Assembly: GCA_934293005.1 (NCBI GenBank)
Contig: CAKQYA010000002.1
Span: 47,335 to 111,334 of the forward strand
Direction: 5' to 3'
DNA from: an uncultured Bacteroidaceae bacterium
GTDB lineage: Bacteria > Bacteroidota > Bacteroidia > Bacteroidales > Bacteroidaceae
DNA length: 64,000 nt
Within the stretch, counting starts at the first letter, position 1. Each line of letters opens with the position of its first letter. This document shows, in pieces, positions 18,855 to 27,395 of the stretch. Position numbers and translations under genes: made by a program. The notes beneath the pieces are model-generated. The model was not told the DNA's origin. It ran no database searches and worked only from the letters and a program-made list of their open reading frames with translations.

Positions 18855-20303
18855 ATGCTAAAGAAAAAAACAAACAATATACTTCTCACCATTGCGACAA
18901 TACTCACACTCACAAGCTGCATCCTTTCCTCATGCAACGATGACATAGAGTACACAACCAGTCCTGACGCACATCTCACATTCAAACAGGACACAATAAG
19001 ACTTGACACAATCTTCACAGAGACCACATCTGTAACAAAAAGGTTTTGTGTATATAATTATAACAGCAAATATGTGAGAATCAAAAGCATTCGGCTGGAG
19101 TCGCAAGGCGATTCTGGCTTTATGATAAATGCCGATAGTGAATCGGGCAACATCATCAACGACATAAGCATTGGAGATCATGACAGTATCTCCGTGTTTG
19201 TAAAAGCACGACTCGCACCCCAAAACAACCTAAAGCCGCAGCTTGTAAGTGACCATGTCATTTTCACCATGGAAAACGGCAATGAATACAAGGTGCGCCT
19301 TGAAGCATATGGGCAAGACCGGCATGTGGCCAAAGCTAAGACCATATCAGCCGACACTACCCTTTCGCCTTCAGATTTGCCATGGGTTGTATTTGACAGC
19401 CTTGTAGTGGAACAAGGAGCGACCCTTACCATAACTCCTGGCACGACAATATATTTTCACAATGACGCCAAACTCATTGTGAGAGGCGGCCTTATTGCAA
19501 AAGGAACCATCCAAGAACCTGTCACCCTTCGTGGAGACAGGCTTGACCGCATATTCACATACCTACCATACGACAGACTAAACAACCAATGGGGAGGTAT
19601 ATATGCAGCGCCATCATGCGACACACTAATTTTAGACCACGTAGACATTCATAGCAGTTATTTAGGCTTACACTGCGATCAAGTCCAGAATGACATATCT
19701 ATAACAAACAGCATCATACACAATATTTCCTCCGACTGCATATCACTCTACAACAGCAAGGCAATAATAGCCAACACACAATTGTCGAACGCAAAGGGCG
19801 ATTGCTTACATATTGTAGGAGGCTCTACAAACGCATACCATTGCACTCTGGCGCAATTTTATCCATGGACAGCCGATCGTGGCCATTCATTGACTATACA
19901 CACAGCAATGGACGACAAAAAATATCCCGTAATAGAAGCTAATTTCTACAACTGTTTCATCACAGGCTATTCCAAAGATGAAGTGTTCTGCTATAAAGAC
20001 AAGGAAGAAAGCATAAATCTGAACTTCCACAACTGCGTGCTGCTCACAGATGTTAAAGACGAGACATATTTTCACGACTGCATCGCTGAAGATGCGAACA
20101 ATGATGTATACAAAGAAAAAAATTTCAAGGTGTTCGACACACATGCCTTCATTTACGACCTGCGACTCGATTCACTTAGCACAGCTCGCGGAAAAGGAAA
20201 TCCAGAATTCTCTAAAGAATATCCTGTTGACCGGTATGGCGTTGAACGTGGGAACAGCCCTGATGCAGGATGCTACCAATATGCGGAAGCGACCCATTTA
20301 TAA
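18855..20303 (+). CDS. Lipoprotein with right-handed beta-helix fold
   Basis: A 482-residue exported lipoprotein with signal peptide and two possible lipobox Cys (TLTSC, LSSC, about 22-27). An N-terminal Ig-like part (about 40-165) is followed by a parallel beta-helix region (about 185-440) with repeated short strands such as LILDHVDIHSSYLGLHC and ISITNSIIHNISSDC. It resembles a conserved Bacteroidetes lipoprotein of unknown role; beta-helix folds often bind or cleave polysaccharides, but I see no catalytic signature. It ends with DAGCYQY, a common end in this type. It follows IS debris, so its own promoter is unclear. Confidence 0.75.
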   Translation: MLKKKTNNILLTIATILTLTSCILSSCNDDIEYTTSPDAHLTFKQDTIRLDTIFTETTSVTKRFCVYNYNSKYVRIKSIRLESQGDSGFMINADSESGNIINDISIGDHDSISVFVKARLAPQNNLKPQLVSDHVIFTMENGNEYKVRLEAYGQDRHVAKAKTISADTTLSPSDLPWVVFDSLVVEQGATLTITPGTTIYFHNDAKLIVRGGLIAKGTIQEPVTLRGDRLDRIFTYLPYDRLNNQWGGIYAAPSCDTLILDHVDIHSSYLGLHCDQVQNDISITNSIIHNISSDCISLYNSKAIIANTQLSNAKGDCLHIVGGSTNAYHCTLAQFYPWTADRGHSLTIHTAMDDKKYPVIEANFYNCFITGYSKDEVFCYKDKEESINLNFHNCVLLTDVKDETYFHDCIAEDANNDVYKEKNFKVFDTHAFIYDLRLDSLSTARGKGNPEFSKEYPVDRYGVERGNSPDAGCYQYAEATHL

Positions 20304-20381
20304 GGCATCGCACAAGACAGCATAAAAACAAAATGCTCACAAAACAAGGCTCATCAGCCTTATCTGAAAAATATGCTGCGA

Positions 20382-21134
20382 TCATTTATCCACCAAAGGC
20401 AGACCGAATGCCGATGAATCAACACCTTCATCAGGATATTCAGGAGAAATTTTGCCTGTAGCATGAGCAAGGGCCAAGATCGAGAATGTCACGCCACCGG
20501 CCTTACATATCTCTTTTGCGCACGATAAGATTGTGGAACCAGTTGTTATCACATCATCTACAAGAAGCACATGTTTGCCCCTCACGGCTTCAGGCTTTAC
20601 AAGGCGGTACACTCCTTGCGCATTTTGCATCCTGTCTTGATGAGACAGACGTGTTTGAGTCGGATTGTGCTTCACCTTCTTAACCACATCACAACGCATA
20701 GGAATGCCTGTCATGTCTGACACTGCACGAGCAATATACTCACTTTGATTATATTGCCTACGCAGACGTCTGCGCCACGAAATGGGGACGGGGATGATAA
20801 CATCCACTCCATTGAAGAATCCCGACTTGACTACTGGAACCGCAAAAACATATGCCACACGATAGCCCACCTCGGGATGAGATAAATATTTGTTGGCCAT
20901 GACAATATATCTGGCAGTGTCGCTATCATAACGCATCAAAGCCGCAGCTTTTTCTATTGGTATGTGTTCCCAAAATATACGTTCCAGAATATTATGCTGA
21001 AACAAATGATAGTCGGTCTGTTCCACCTTGCTTAGACATTCGAAACATACGATTCTATCATCACCTGAAAGCCTGTTTCCACAGATATAGCAACTGGGAG
21101 GAAACAAAAAGTTCATTATATCTTTTATAAGCAT
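20382..21134 (-). CDS. comF: ComF-family phosphoribosyltransferase-like protein
   Basis: A 250-residue ComF/GntX family protein. The N-terminus has a four-Cys zinc site (CYICGNR and CFEC, about 16-42). The C-terminal phosphoribosyltransferase domain has the PRPP loop VLLVDDVITTGST and the NQSEYIARAVS helix. ComF supports DNA uptake in naturally competent bacteria, while GntX is tied to gluconate use; in Bacteroidetes its role is not established. A second in-frame ATG at 21116 (MNFLFPPSCY) is an equally good start. A TAATTTTG element (minus strand) lies 37 bases upstream, within a 16-base sequence also found upstream of the DUF1232 gene. Confidence 0.88.
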   Translation of the reverse strand: MLIKDIMNFLFPPSCYICGNRLSGDDRIVCFECLSKVEQTDYHLFQHNILERIFWEHIPIEKAAALMRYDSDTARYIVMANKYLSHPEVGYRVAYVFAVPVVKSGFFNGVDVIIPVPISWRRRLRRQYNQSEYIARAVSDMTGIPMRCDVVKKVKHNPTQTRLSHQDRMQNAQGVYRLVKPEAVRGKHVLLVDDVITTGSTILSCAKEICKAGGVTFSILALAHATGKISPEYPDEGVDSSAFGLPLVDK

Positions 21135-21162
21135 GACAAAATATTATATCTTATTATTTAAG

Positions 21163-21178
21163 CGGGTGTTCAAAATTA
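21163..21178 (-). promoter_or_regulatory. Shared 16-bp upstream element (comF copy) with a possible -7 box
   Basis: GGGTGTTCAAAATTAT occurs here and at 29854-29869. On the minus strand it contains TAATTTTG, which fits TAnnTTTG, 37 bases before comF; the other copy is 38 bases before the DUF1232 start. It may be a shared promoter or a repeat remnant. Confidence 0.4.
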
Positions 21179-21206
21179 TTTTATAATATCAAAGTAAGCC
21201 GCTCTC

Positions 21207-21322
21207 TTATTTGTCGCACACTCTCTCGGTCATCTTTTCCTTCTGTTTATCAGTCACTATGCCCGCATAGCTCCATCAAACAGAAGAAAAATCAGCCTCA
21301 AGATAGAGTGCGTCAAATATAA
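21207..21322. ncRNA. Long imperfect hairpin, candidate structured RNA
   Basis: The two halves fold onto each other over about 115 bases. TTCTGTTT (21241-21248) faces AAACAGAA (21278-21285), CTATG faces CATAG at the tip, and GTCGCACACTCT faces AGAGTGCGTC at the base with small bulges. This rod shape with internal bulges recalls 6S-like RNAs but could be a mobile-element relic. No clear promoter or terminator was seen on either strand. Confidence 0.3.
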
Positions 21323-21360
21323 AAATAATTATGAGCACCTACTTATTACACGAATCAATC

Positions 21361-21451
21361 ATTCAACCCAAATCGGTCATTAGATTTGAAAAGAAGCAAT
21401 GATGTCCGAATAATCTTCCTGTTTCGGTCTAATGACCGATTGGGGTTGAAT
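21361..21451. repeat. 91-bp palindromic element with 24-bp arms
   Basis: Arms 21361-21384 and 21428-21451 are reverse complements with one mismatch and contain CCCAAATCGGTCATTAGA. The 43-base spacer is non-coding. It is a member of the repeat family at 18.2, 29.1 and 48.0 kb. The 21135-21693 gap holds this, the long hairpin and the promoter of the response regulator. Confidence 0.85.
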
Positions 21452-21637
21452 GTTTCAATGACACAGCATGAATCTGTTAATCATATGAAGCATCATTCGT
21501 TCGTTCAAGTACAAAGTTAGCATTAATTTCATTTAAGTCAAAATAAAATCACACATAACACCACAATTTCTTAACGACAGCAAATGGCAATGCCAAATCA
21601 ATCGCGCAATTTTTTCACAATATTGTAATACAACGTA

Positions 21638-21669
21638 TTTGGACTTGAAGAAAAAACATGCTAAATTTG
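21638..21669 (+). promoter_or_regulatory. Full promoter for the two-component system; fixes the start codon
   Basis: TTTG (21638-21641), 20 bases, then TAAATTTG (21662-21669). This sits inside the longest possible reading frame (ATG 21658), so translation must start downstream at ATG 21694. Confidence 0.75.
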
Positions 21670-21693
21670 CAGAAGTTTAATCAACTGAAGAAT

Positions 21694-22398
21694 ATGAAAG
21701 AAAACAATCAATACAGGATTCTTGTCGTAGACGATGAGCAAGACCTATGCGAGTTGTTGAGATACAACTTTGCAAAAGAGGGATACAAGGTAGATACAGC
21801 GTATTCAGCAGAAGATGCGCTCAAATTGCCTCTCAATCGCTACGACCTCATCATGCTCGACGTGATGATGGAAGGTATGTCTGGTTTTGAGATGGCACGC
21901 CATATACATGAAAGCAAGTTGCTTGCCGATGTGCCAATAATATTCCTTACAGCAAAATCAGCAGAAGAAGACATGCTGAAAGGCTTTGATTTGGGAGCTG
22001 ACGACTATATCACCAAACCATACCTGCTGCCTGTTGTCATGGCACGTGTCAAGGCTGTGCTCAACCGCACAAGTGACAATAATGATGAAGACAGCGATGC
22101 CGAGAAACATACTGTGGAATATAAAGGACTATCACTCAATATAGATACAAAGACAGTCACTATAGACGGATGCAGGGCAGACTTCACCAAGACAGAATTT
22201 GAGATTCTTCTGCTGCTCATGGAAAACCACGGCCGCGTCTTCTCACGCCAAGAACTCATTGACCGCATATGGCCAAACGACGTGATGGTACTTGACCGAA
22301 CAGTGGATGTCAACATTACACGCATACGAAAGAAGATTGCGCCCTACTCGCACATCATCGCCACACGGCAAGGCTACGGATACTATCTTGACATATAG
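21694..22398 (+). CDS. OmpR/PhoB-family response regulator
   Basis: A 234-residue DNA-binding response regulator. The receiver domain (about 6-120) has VVDDEQD, the phosphorylation site D56 in LIMLDVMM, LTAKSAEED and the Lys of YITKPY. The C-terminal winged helix (about 135-234) has FTKTEFEILLLLMENHGRVFSRQELI and RTVDVNITRIRKKI. It is paired with the histidine kinase 190 bases downstream. In Bacteroidetes such PhoB/RprY-like pairs respond to phosphate, oxidative or envelope cues; the signal here is unknown. The start is set by the promoter overlapping the longer frame. Confidence 0.93.
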   Translation: MKENNQYRILVVDDEQDLCELLRYNFAKEGYKVDTAYSAEDALKLPLNRYDLIMLDVMMEGMSGFEMARHIHESKLLADVPIIFLTAKSAEEDMLKGFDLGADDYITKPYLLPVVMARVKAVLNRTSDNNDEDSDAEKHTVEYKGLSLNIDTKTVTIDGCRADFTKTEFEILLLLMENHGRVFSRQELIDRIWPNDVMVLDRTVDVNITRIRKKIAPYSHIIATRQGYGYYLDI

Positions 22399-22588
22399 GA
22401 CTATCCATCACATGAGAGTCAAACCATATTATATACATATTATATAAATATGCCAAACATCATAACTATGTAATTTTCCAAGAGCATGCTGGAGTTGATG
22501 AAATATATTACCGCAGCATATTGCATCCTGTAAGACAATAATATAATAAAGGGAAAAAGAACCCACACAAAAACAACAAAATCAAAAC

Positions 22589-24001
22589 ATGACAACAGGA
22601 ACTAAATTCACGGCCAGCATCATATCAATGTTTCTCCTCATGGTTGGCGTGTTCATCTTCGTAGAGCATACAAGAGAAAAAGAATTCAAGGTTGAATTAC
22701 TGAAAGACAAACTCAATGACTACAACAACAATCTCAACGAGTATTTGGTCAAGGAAAACGACACAACCTTCGTTCTGCTTGACCAATACATAAAAAAGCA
22801 CTCCCTGTCCAATCTGCGAGTGACTGTGATCAACACGCAAGGAGAAGTGATATACGACAATCTCTACAAAAATTACAAGGCGATGAACAATCACCTTTTA
22901 CGACACGAAATCATTGACGCACTCAAACACGGCACTGGTTACGATGTTGACAGAAGGAGCAACACTCTTGACCAAGAATATTTCTACGTTGCGACATATT
23001 TCCCCAACCAGAAATACATAGTGCGTTCAGCCATGTCGTATGACAAAGAACTTGTGAATACACTAACAGCCGACATGCGCTTCATATGGTTCACACTCGC
23101 CATTGCATTCATGCTGTCTTTACTGCTATACCGTTTTGTCCACCGTCTAACTACAAATATCAAAAAATTACAGTCATTCGCAACCAAGATTGACAAAAAC
23201 GAATCAATAGACAAAGACAACATTCCTGCATTTCCTAATGACGAATTGGGCGAAATAGCAAAAAAGATCACAAACTTGTATATACAGCTCAAGCAGACAG
23301 AAGATCAGCAACGGCTCCTAAAGCGACAACTCACCGAAAATGCCACACACGAACTCAAAACACCCATTGCTACAATTCAAGGTTTCATAGAAACCATCCT
23401 TGCAGACCCAGGAATGGAAGATAGCGTGCGCACACAGTTTCTTCAACGTTGCTTCCGTCAGTCACAACGCCTCACCTCCATTCTGAATGACATGTCCACG
23501 CTTCATCGTCTCGATGACGCACCCGACACGTATCAGTTTGACCTCATAGACATTTCATCTCTCGTAAAGCAAGTGATAAACGAGACAGAGCAAGCTCTCG
23601 AAGAGCATGAGATGCACATCAACAACTTGCTGCCACAGAGATTCATCCTTACAGGCAACTTCTCTCTGTTCTACAGCATATTCCGCAATCTTACAGATAA
23701 TGCCATCTCTTATGCAGGGAATGGCACCACCATAACATTCACCGCAAAGCATGAAAGTCCTTATTGGCATTTCTATGTCACAGACAACGGTGTAGGCATC
23801 CCTATCGAACACCAGGCCCGTATCTTCGACAGGTTTTACCGTATAGACAAGGGGCGAAGCCGCAAATCTGGCGGAACAGGACTCGGACTGGCGATTGTGA
23901 AGAATGCAGTCATCGCACATGGAGGGAACATTGAAGTATACACTCCCAAAGAAGGCGGCACATGCTTTCACTTCACAGTGCGCGACAATATAAATACATA
24001 G
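22589..24001 (+). CDS. Membrane sensor histidine kinase
   Basis: A 470-residue kinase that should phosphorylate the preceding regulator. Membrane segments lie at about 7-26 and 165-184, with a 140-residue periplasmic sensor between them. A HAMP-like linker follows, then the HisKA box NATHELKTPIATIQGF with His254. The ATP-binding part has the N box RNLTDNAISYA, G1 DNGVGIP, F box RIFDRFYRIDKGR and G2 GGTGLGLAI. The sensor region has no recognisable ligand motif. It is separated from the regulator by a 190-base gap with no obvious terminator, so it may be co-transcribed. Confidence 0.93.
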   Translation: MTTGTKFTASIISMFLLMVGVFIFVEHTREKEFKVELLKDKLNDYNNNLNEYLVKENDTTFVLLDQYIKKHSLSNLRVTVINTQGEVIYDNLYKNYKAMNNHLLRHEIIDALKHGTGYDVDRRSNTLDQEYFYVATYFPNQKYIVRSAMSYDKELVNTLTADMRFIWFTLAIAFMLSLLLYRFVHRLTTNIKKLQSFATKIDKNESIDKDNIPAFPNDELGEIAKKITNLYIQLKQTEDQQRLLKRQLTENATHELKTPIATIQGFIETILADPGMEDSVRTQFLQRCFRQSQRLTSILNDMSTLHRLDDAPDTYQFDLIDISSLVKQVINETEQALEEHEMHINNLLPQRFILTGNFSLFYSIFRNLTDNAISYAGNGTTITFTAKHESPYWHFYVTDNGVGIPIEHQARIFDRFYRIDKGRSRKSGGTGLGLAIVKNAVIAHGGNIEVYTPKEGGTCFHFTVRDNINT

Positions 24002-24014
24002 AATATGAATTCAT

Positions 24015-24058
24015 AGAAAGTGGCATGCGTTATATGATAATAGCGCATGCCACTTTCT
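24015..24058. terminator. Bidirectional hairpin between convergent genes
   Basis: AGAAAGTGGCATGCG pairs perfectly with CGCATGCCACTTTCT around 14 bases. It lies between the histidine kinase and kdsD stop codons, so it can end both transcripts. Confidence 0.8.
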
Positions 24059-24080
24059 AAATTGAATAGCATGAATAGCA

Positions 24081-25079
24081 TCAACCCATGATTGCAAAAT
24101 AGTCAACAATGCCCACAAGTTTTTCCTTGTCCATCACAAGAAGAGAGTGAATCTTGTGCTTTCGGAACATTTGCTGGATTGTTGTAAGCTTCGCCTCTGG
24201 ACTAATTATCTTAGGTGTAGCTGTCATGGCCTCCTTTACACTCAAATTGATGAAGTTTTCCTTTGCTCCTTCTACTGCACGGCGTATATCACCATCAGTG
24301 ATGATGCCCAGAACCTTGTCATTTTCCATTACGACACCAAGTCCAAGTTTGCCATCACTGATAATCATCAGTGCATCAGAGAGCGGCATTGCAGGAGGAA
24401 CAACAGGCAGATTATCTGTATACATCACGTCCTTAACCTTAACAAGGAGCTTTCTGCCCAATGAACCTGCAGGATGAAATTGCGCAAAATCTCTCGCCTT
24501 AAAGTTTCTAACTTGCATCAGCGCGATAGCCAAGGCATCGCCCAAAGCCATAGCAGCAGTTGTGCTTGACGTTGGAGCCAAATTAAGTGGACAAGCCTCT
24601 CGCTCCACACGGCACAGAATATGGTAATCGGAATGTTGAGCCAAGAGCGACTCTTCATCACTCGTCATCGACACTATTGGTATATGTCTGTCTTCTAAAG
24701 ATGCTGTGATGCGCAAGAGTTCATCAGTATTGCCTGAATTGCTTATCATCAACATCACATCATTATTCATAATCATGCCTAAGTCACCATGAAGAGCATC
24801 CAAAGGGTTGAGATAAATGGCGGGAGTGCCTGTAGAGGCCAATGTGGCAGCAATCTTTGCGCCAACATGTCCACTTTTTCCAACACCAGTAAGCACGACA
24901 TGTCCGGTGCATTCATGGATGAGGTTCACCACTTTGTCAAACTGCTCATTAAGCAATGGTATTAAATCAATTAGTGCCTGAGCTTCATAACGCAGACATT
25001 GTTCTGCATAAACGATAGAATCCATCTGTGTAAGCAAATAATTCCGGTTAATATTATAACCAATCAGTTTCTCAGTCAA
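24081..25079 (-). CDS. kdsD: D-arabinose 5-phosphate isomerase (KpsF/GutQ family)
   Basis: Converts ribulose 5-phosphate to arabinose 5-phosphate, the first step to Kdo in LPS core. The 332 residues are an N-terminal SIS domain (GVGKSGHVGAKIAATLASTGTPA, ISNSGNTDELL, FHPAGSLGR) and two C-terminal CBS domains (about 205-332, with ITDGDIRRA and MFRKHKIHSLLVMDKEKLVGIVD). It directly follows kdsA, the next Kdo gene, with a 32-base gap, which strongly supports the role. It is the last gene of the slyD-aroC-ssb-kdsA-kdsD run. Confidence 0.93.
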   Translation of the reverse strand: MTEKLIGYNINRNYLLTQMDSIVYAEQCLRYEAQALIDLIPLLNEQFDKVVNLIHECTGHVVLTGVGKSGHVGAKIAATLASTGTPAIYLNPLDALHGDLGMIMNNDVMLMISNSGNTDELLRITASLEDRHIPIVSMTSDEESLLAQHSDYHILCRVEREACPLNLAPTSSTTAAMALGDALAIALMQVRNFKARDFAQFHPAGSLGRKLLVKVKDVMYTDNLPVVPPAMPLSDALMIISDGKLGLGVVMENDKVLGIITDGDIRRAVEGAKENFINLSVKEAMTATPKIISPEAKLTTIQQMFRKHKIHSLLVMDKEKLVGIVDYFAIMG

Positions 25080-25111
25080 TCAATATATTAGATTATACAA
25101 ACAGCGTCCCA

Positions 25112-25864
25112 TCACACCAACAAACTTGCCACAACAGCATCAAGGTCATCAAGCTGCAACATGTTAGGGCCATCAGAAAGTGCATTATTAGGATCGGGAT
25201 GCACTTCAAAGAAATAGCCATTGGCGCCAAAGGCTTTAGCCGCCAATGCCATAGATGGCACAAACTCGCGATTGCCACCTGTCTTGCCGCCTGCAGCTCC
25301 CGGTCGCTGCACTGAGTGAGTGCAATCCATGATGACGGTGTCGGCAAAGCGCCGCATGTCGGCAATGTTGCGGAAGTCAACTACAAGATTGTTATATCCA
25401 TATATGTTGCCACGCTCAGTAAGCCACACATTGTCATTGCCACATTCTCTCACTTTCTGCACAGGATATTCCATGTCGAGCCCAGACAAAAACTGAGCCT
25501 TCTTGATGTTGACCACGCGTCCTGTGCGGGCAGCAGCCACAAGCAAATCTGTCTGACGACACAAGAACGCAGGAATCTGCAGCACATCAGCTACTTCACC
25601 TGCAACCTGGGCCTGAAAACTTTCGTGTATATCAGTCAATATTTTAAGGCCATACTTGGCTTTTATGTCACTAAGCATCTGCATGCCCTTTTCCAATCCA
25701 GGGCCACGAAACGAATGTATGCTTGTTCTGTTGGCTTTATCAAAAGACGACTTGAAAATTATGTCCACTTTATATTTTTCATTGAGCCTTACCAATTCCT
25801 GTGCAACCTGCTCAAGGCATTCCATTGACTCAATAACACATGGACCAGCAATTATTGTTGGCAT
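25112..25864 (-). CDS. kdsA: 2-dehydro-3-deoxyphosphooctonate aldolase (Kdo-8-P synthase)
   Basis: Condenses arabinose 5-phosphate with PEP to Kdo 8-phosphate. The 250-residue barrel is a little short at the N-terminus because an in-frame stop lies just before the ATG. Core motifs are IAGPCVIES, FKSSFDKANRTS, SFRGPG, QIPAFLCRQTDLL, NIKKAQFL, DCTHSVQRPG and FFEVHPDPNNALSDGPNM. The Cys of IAGPC (residue 9) is where metal-dependent KdsA enzymes carry a metal-ligand Cys, while the E. coli type has Asn, so a metal-dependent enzyme is inferred. It lies between ssb and kdsD on one strand. Confidence 0.95.
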   Translation of the reverse strand: MPTIIAGPCVIESMECLEQVAQELVRLNEKYKVDIIFKSSFDKANRTSIHSFRGPGLEKGMQMLSDIKAKYGLKILTDIHESFQAQVAGEVADVLQIPAFLCRQTDLLVAAARTGRVVNIKKAQFLSGLDMEYPVQKVRECGNDNVWLTERGNIYGYNNLVVDFRNIADMRRFADTVIMDCTHSVQRPGAAGGKTGGNREFVPSMALAAKAFGANGYFFEVHPDPNNALSDGPNMLQLDDLDAVVASLLV

Positions 25865-25885
25865 AAATCAGTTAGTTTATATTGT

Positions 25886-26320
25886 TTAGAATGGGTAATC
25901 TCCATCATTTTCATCAGGAGAAACTACAGGAGGGGCCGTTTGAGCCTGTTCTGTCTTAGTGACAGGCTGTTGACCTGCACCGCTACCGCTGCTCTTTGGA
26001 GAGAGCATTTCCATATTTTCTACAATTATATCTATGCTCCTGCGGCTAATGCCTTGGCGGTCGGTATAGTCACGCGTTTGAATCTTTCCCTCCACATACA
26101 ATTTGGCACCCTTGCGTACATGATGCTCTACCGTTTCAGCCAGTTTGCGCCAGAAAATGCAGTTATGCCATTCTGTGCGTTCTGGCACCTGAGTGCCGTT
26201 CTGCATGGTGTATCCACGTTCGGTTGTGGCGAGACGCAACTGTGCAACGCACACTCCCTGATCCAGATATTTCACCTGTGGGTCTGCACCCACATTACCG
26301 ATAAGCATTACCTTATTCAT
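25886..26320 (-). CDS. ssb: Single-stranded DNA-binding protein
   Basis: A 144-residue SSB. The OB fold (about 1-108) begins MNKVMLIGNVGADPQVKYL and includes WHNCIFWRKLAETVEHHVRKGAKLYVEGKIQTRDY. A Gln/Pro/Thr-rich linker leads to the acidic tip DENDGDYPF, close to the DDDIPF-like tail that docks replication and repair partners. Its ATG overlaps the aroC stop as ATGA, which suggests translational coupling. SSB inside a metabolic operon is somewhat unexpected, and a second SSB may exist elsewhere in the genome. Confidence 0.96.
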   Translation of the reverse strand: MNKVMLIGNVGADPQVKYLDQGVCVAQLRLATTERGYTMQNGTQVPERTEWHNCIFWRKLAETVEHHVRKGAKLYVEGKIQTRDYTDRQGISRRSIDIIVENMEMLSPKSSGSGAGQQPVTKTEQAQTAPPVVSPDENDGDYPF

Positions 26321-27393
26321 ACGTGTATCGTTTTATTTAATAAATAATGATCCAATACTGTCATAGCGGCCATAGCCTCAACCACAGGGACTGCTCTTGG
26401 CAACACACAAGGGTCGTGCCTTCCTTTCACTTCCAGCATCGTCTCCTTGCCATCTTTTGTCACCGTGGGCTGCTGACGCAGCTGTGTGGCCACAGGTTTG
26501 AACAGCACACGGAAATAAATGTCCTGTCCATTGCTTATTCCGCCTTGTATGCCGCCAGAATGATTAGTTCTTGTGTCTATCATTCCATCAGTCATGCAGA
26601 AGATGTCATTCTGCTGAGATCCCCTTTGGTCTACACCCGCAAAACCTTCGCCATATTCAAATCCTTTTACTGCATTGATGCCAAGCATAGCTGCACCCAA
26701 GTCTGCATGCAACTTAGAGAAAGCGGGTTCACCAAGACCGGCAGGAACACCCTTCACAACACATGTAATCACACCACCAATGGTATCACCATCAGTTTTC
26801 ACTTCCAAGATGAGCTTTTCCATATCTGCTGCCTTCTGAGCATCTGGACACCTCACTGCATTATTCTCAGCCATAGCGAGATCGTATTTTGTGTAATCTC
26901 TATCTACAGCAATGCTCCCCACTTGTGAAGTATAGGCCGTCACGCTTATGCCAATCTGACGCAGAGCCAACTTTGCCAAGGCACCGCCGACGCATCGTGA
27001 GATGGTTTCCCTCGCCGATGAGCGTCCGCCTCCCCTATGGTCCCTCAAGCCATACTTCACAGTGTAAGTGTAGTCGGCATGTGACGGCCGGTAAACATTG
27101 CGCACATTCTCATAGTCATTGGAATGCTGGTTGGTGTTCCTCACAAGGAAGCCTATCGGACATCCTGTGCTCTTGCCTTCAAACACGCCAGAGAGAATCT
27201 CCACTTTGTCACCCTCTTGACGTGACGTTGTTATGCGACTTTGTCCGGGACGGCGGCGGTCAAGTTCTGCCTGAATAAAAGCGATGTCAACATCTATGCC
27301 AGCAGGCATTCCATCAACCACTCCACCAACACCTTCACCATGGCTTTCTCCAAATGTTGTCAGCGTGAATAAATGGCCAAATGTGTTTCTCAT
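26317..27393 (-). CDS. aroC: Chorismate synthase
   Basis: Makes chorismate from EPSP using reduced FMN, the last shikimate step. It has 358 residues from MRNTFGHLFTLTTFGESHG. Signatures are GESHGEGVGGVVDGMPAG, RRRPGQSRITTSRQEGD, the DYTYTVKYGLRDHRGGGRSSARET block and ATG-proximal FGES. An upstream in-frame ATG at 27426 would overlap slyD and adds unrelated residues, so 27393 is preferred; it is two bases from the slyD stop. It is part of a tight minus-strand operon. Confidence 0.96.
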   Translation of the reverse strand: MRNTFGHLFTLTTFGESHGEGVGGVVDGMPAGIDVDIAFIQAELDRRRPGQSRITTSRQEGDKVEILSGVFEGKSTGCPIGFLVRNTNQHSNDYENVRNVYRPSHADYTYTVKYGLRDHRGGGRSSARETISRCVGGALAKLALRQIGISVTAYTSQVGSIAVDRDYTKYDLAMAENNAVRCPDAQKAADMEKLILEVKTDGDTIGGVITCVVKGVPAGLGEPAFSKLHADLGAAMLGINAVKGFEYGEGFAGVDQRGSQQNDIFCMTDGMIDTRTNHSGGIQGGISNGQDIYFRVLFKPVATQLRQQPTVTKDGKETMLEVKGRHDPCVLPRAVPVVEAMAAMTVLDHYLLNKTIHV

Positions 27394-27395
27394 GT

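Noticed and set aside
21207..21322. A firm 6S RNA call
   Set aside because: The rod shape fits loosely but the length is short and no promoter or terminator was seen; it is kept only as a candidate.
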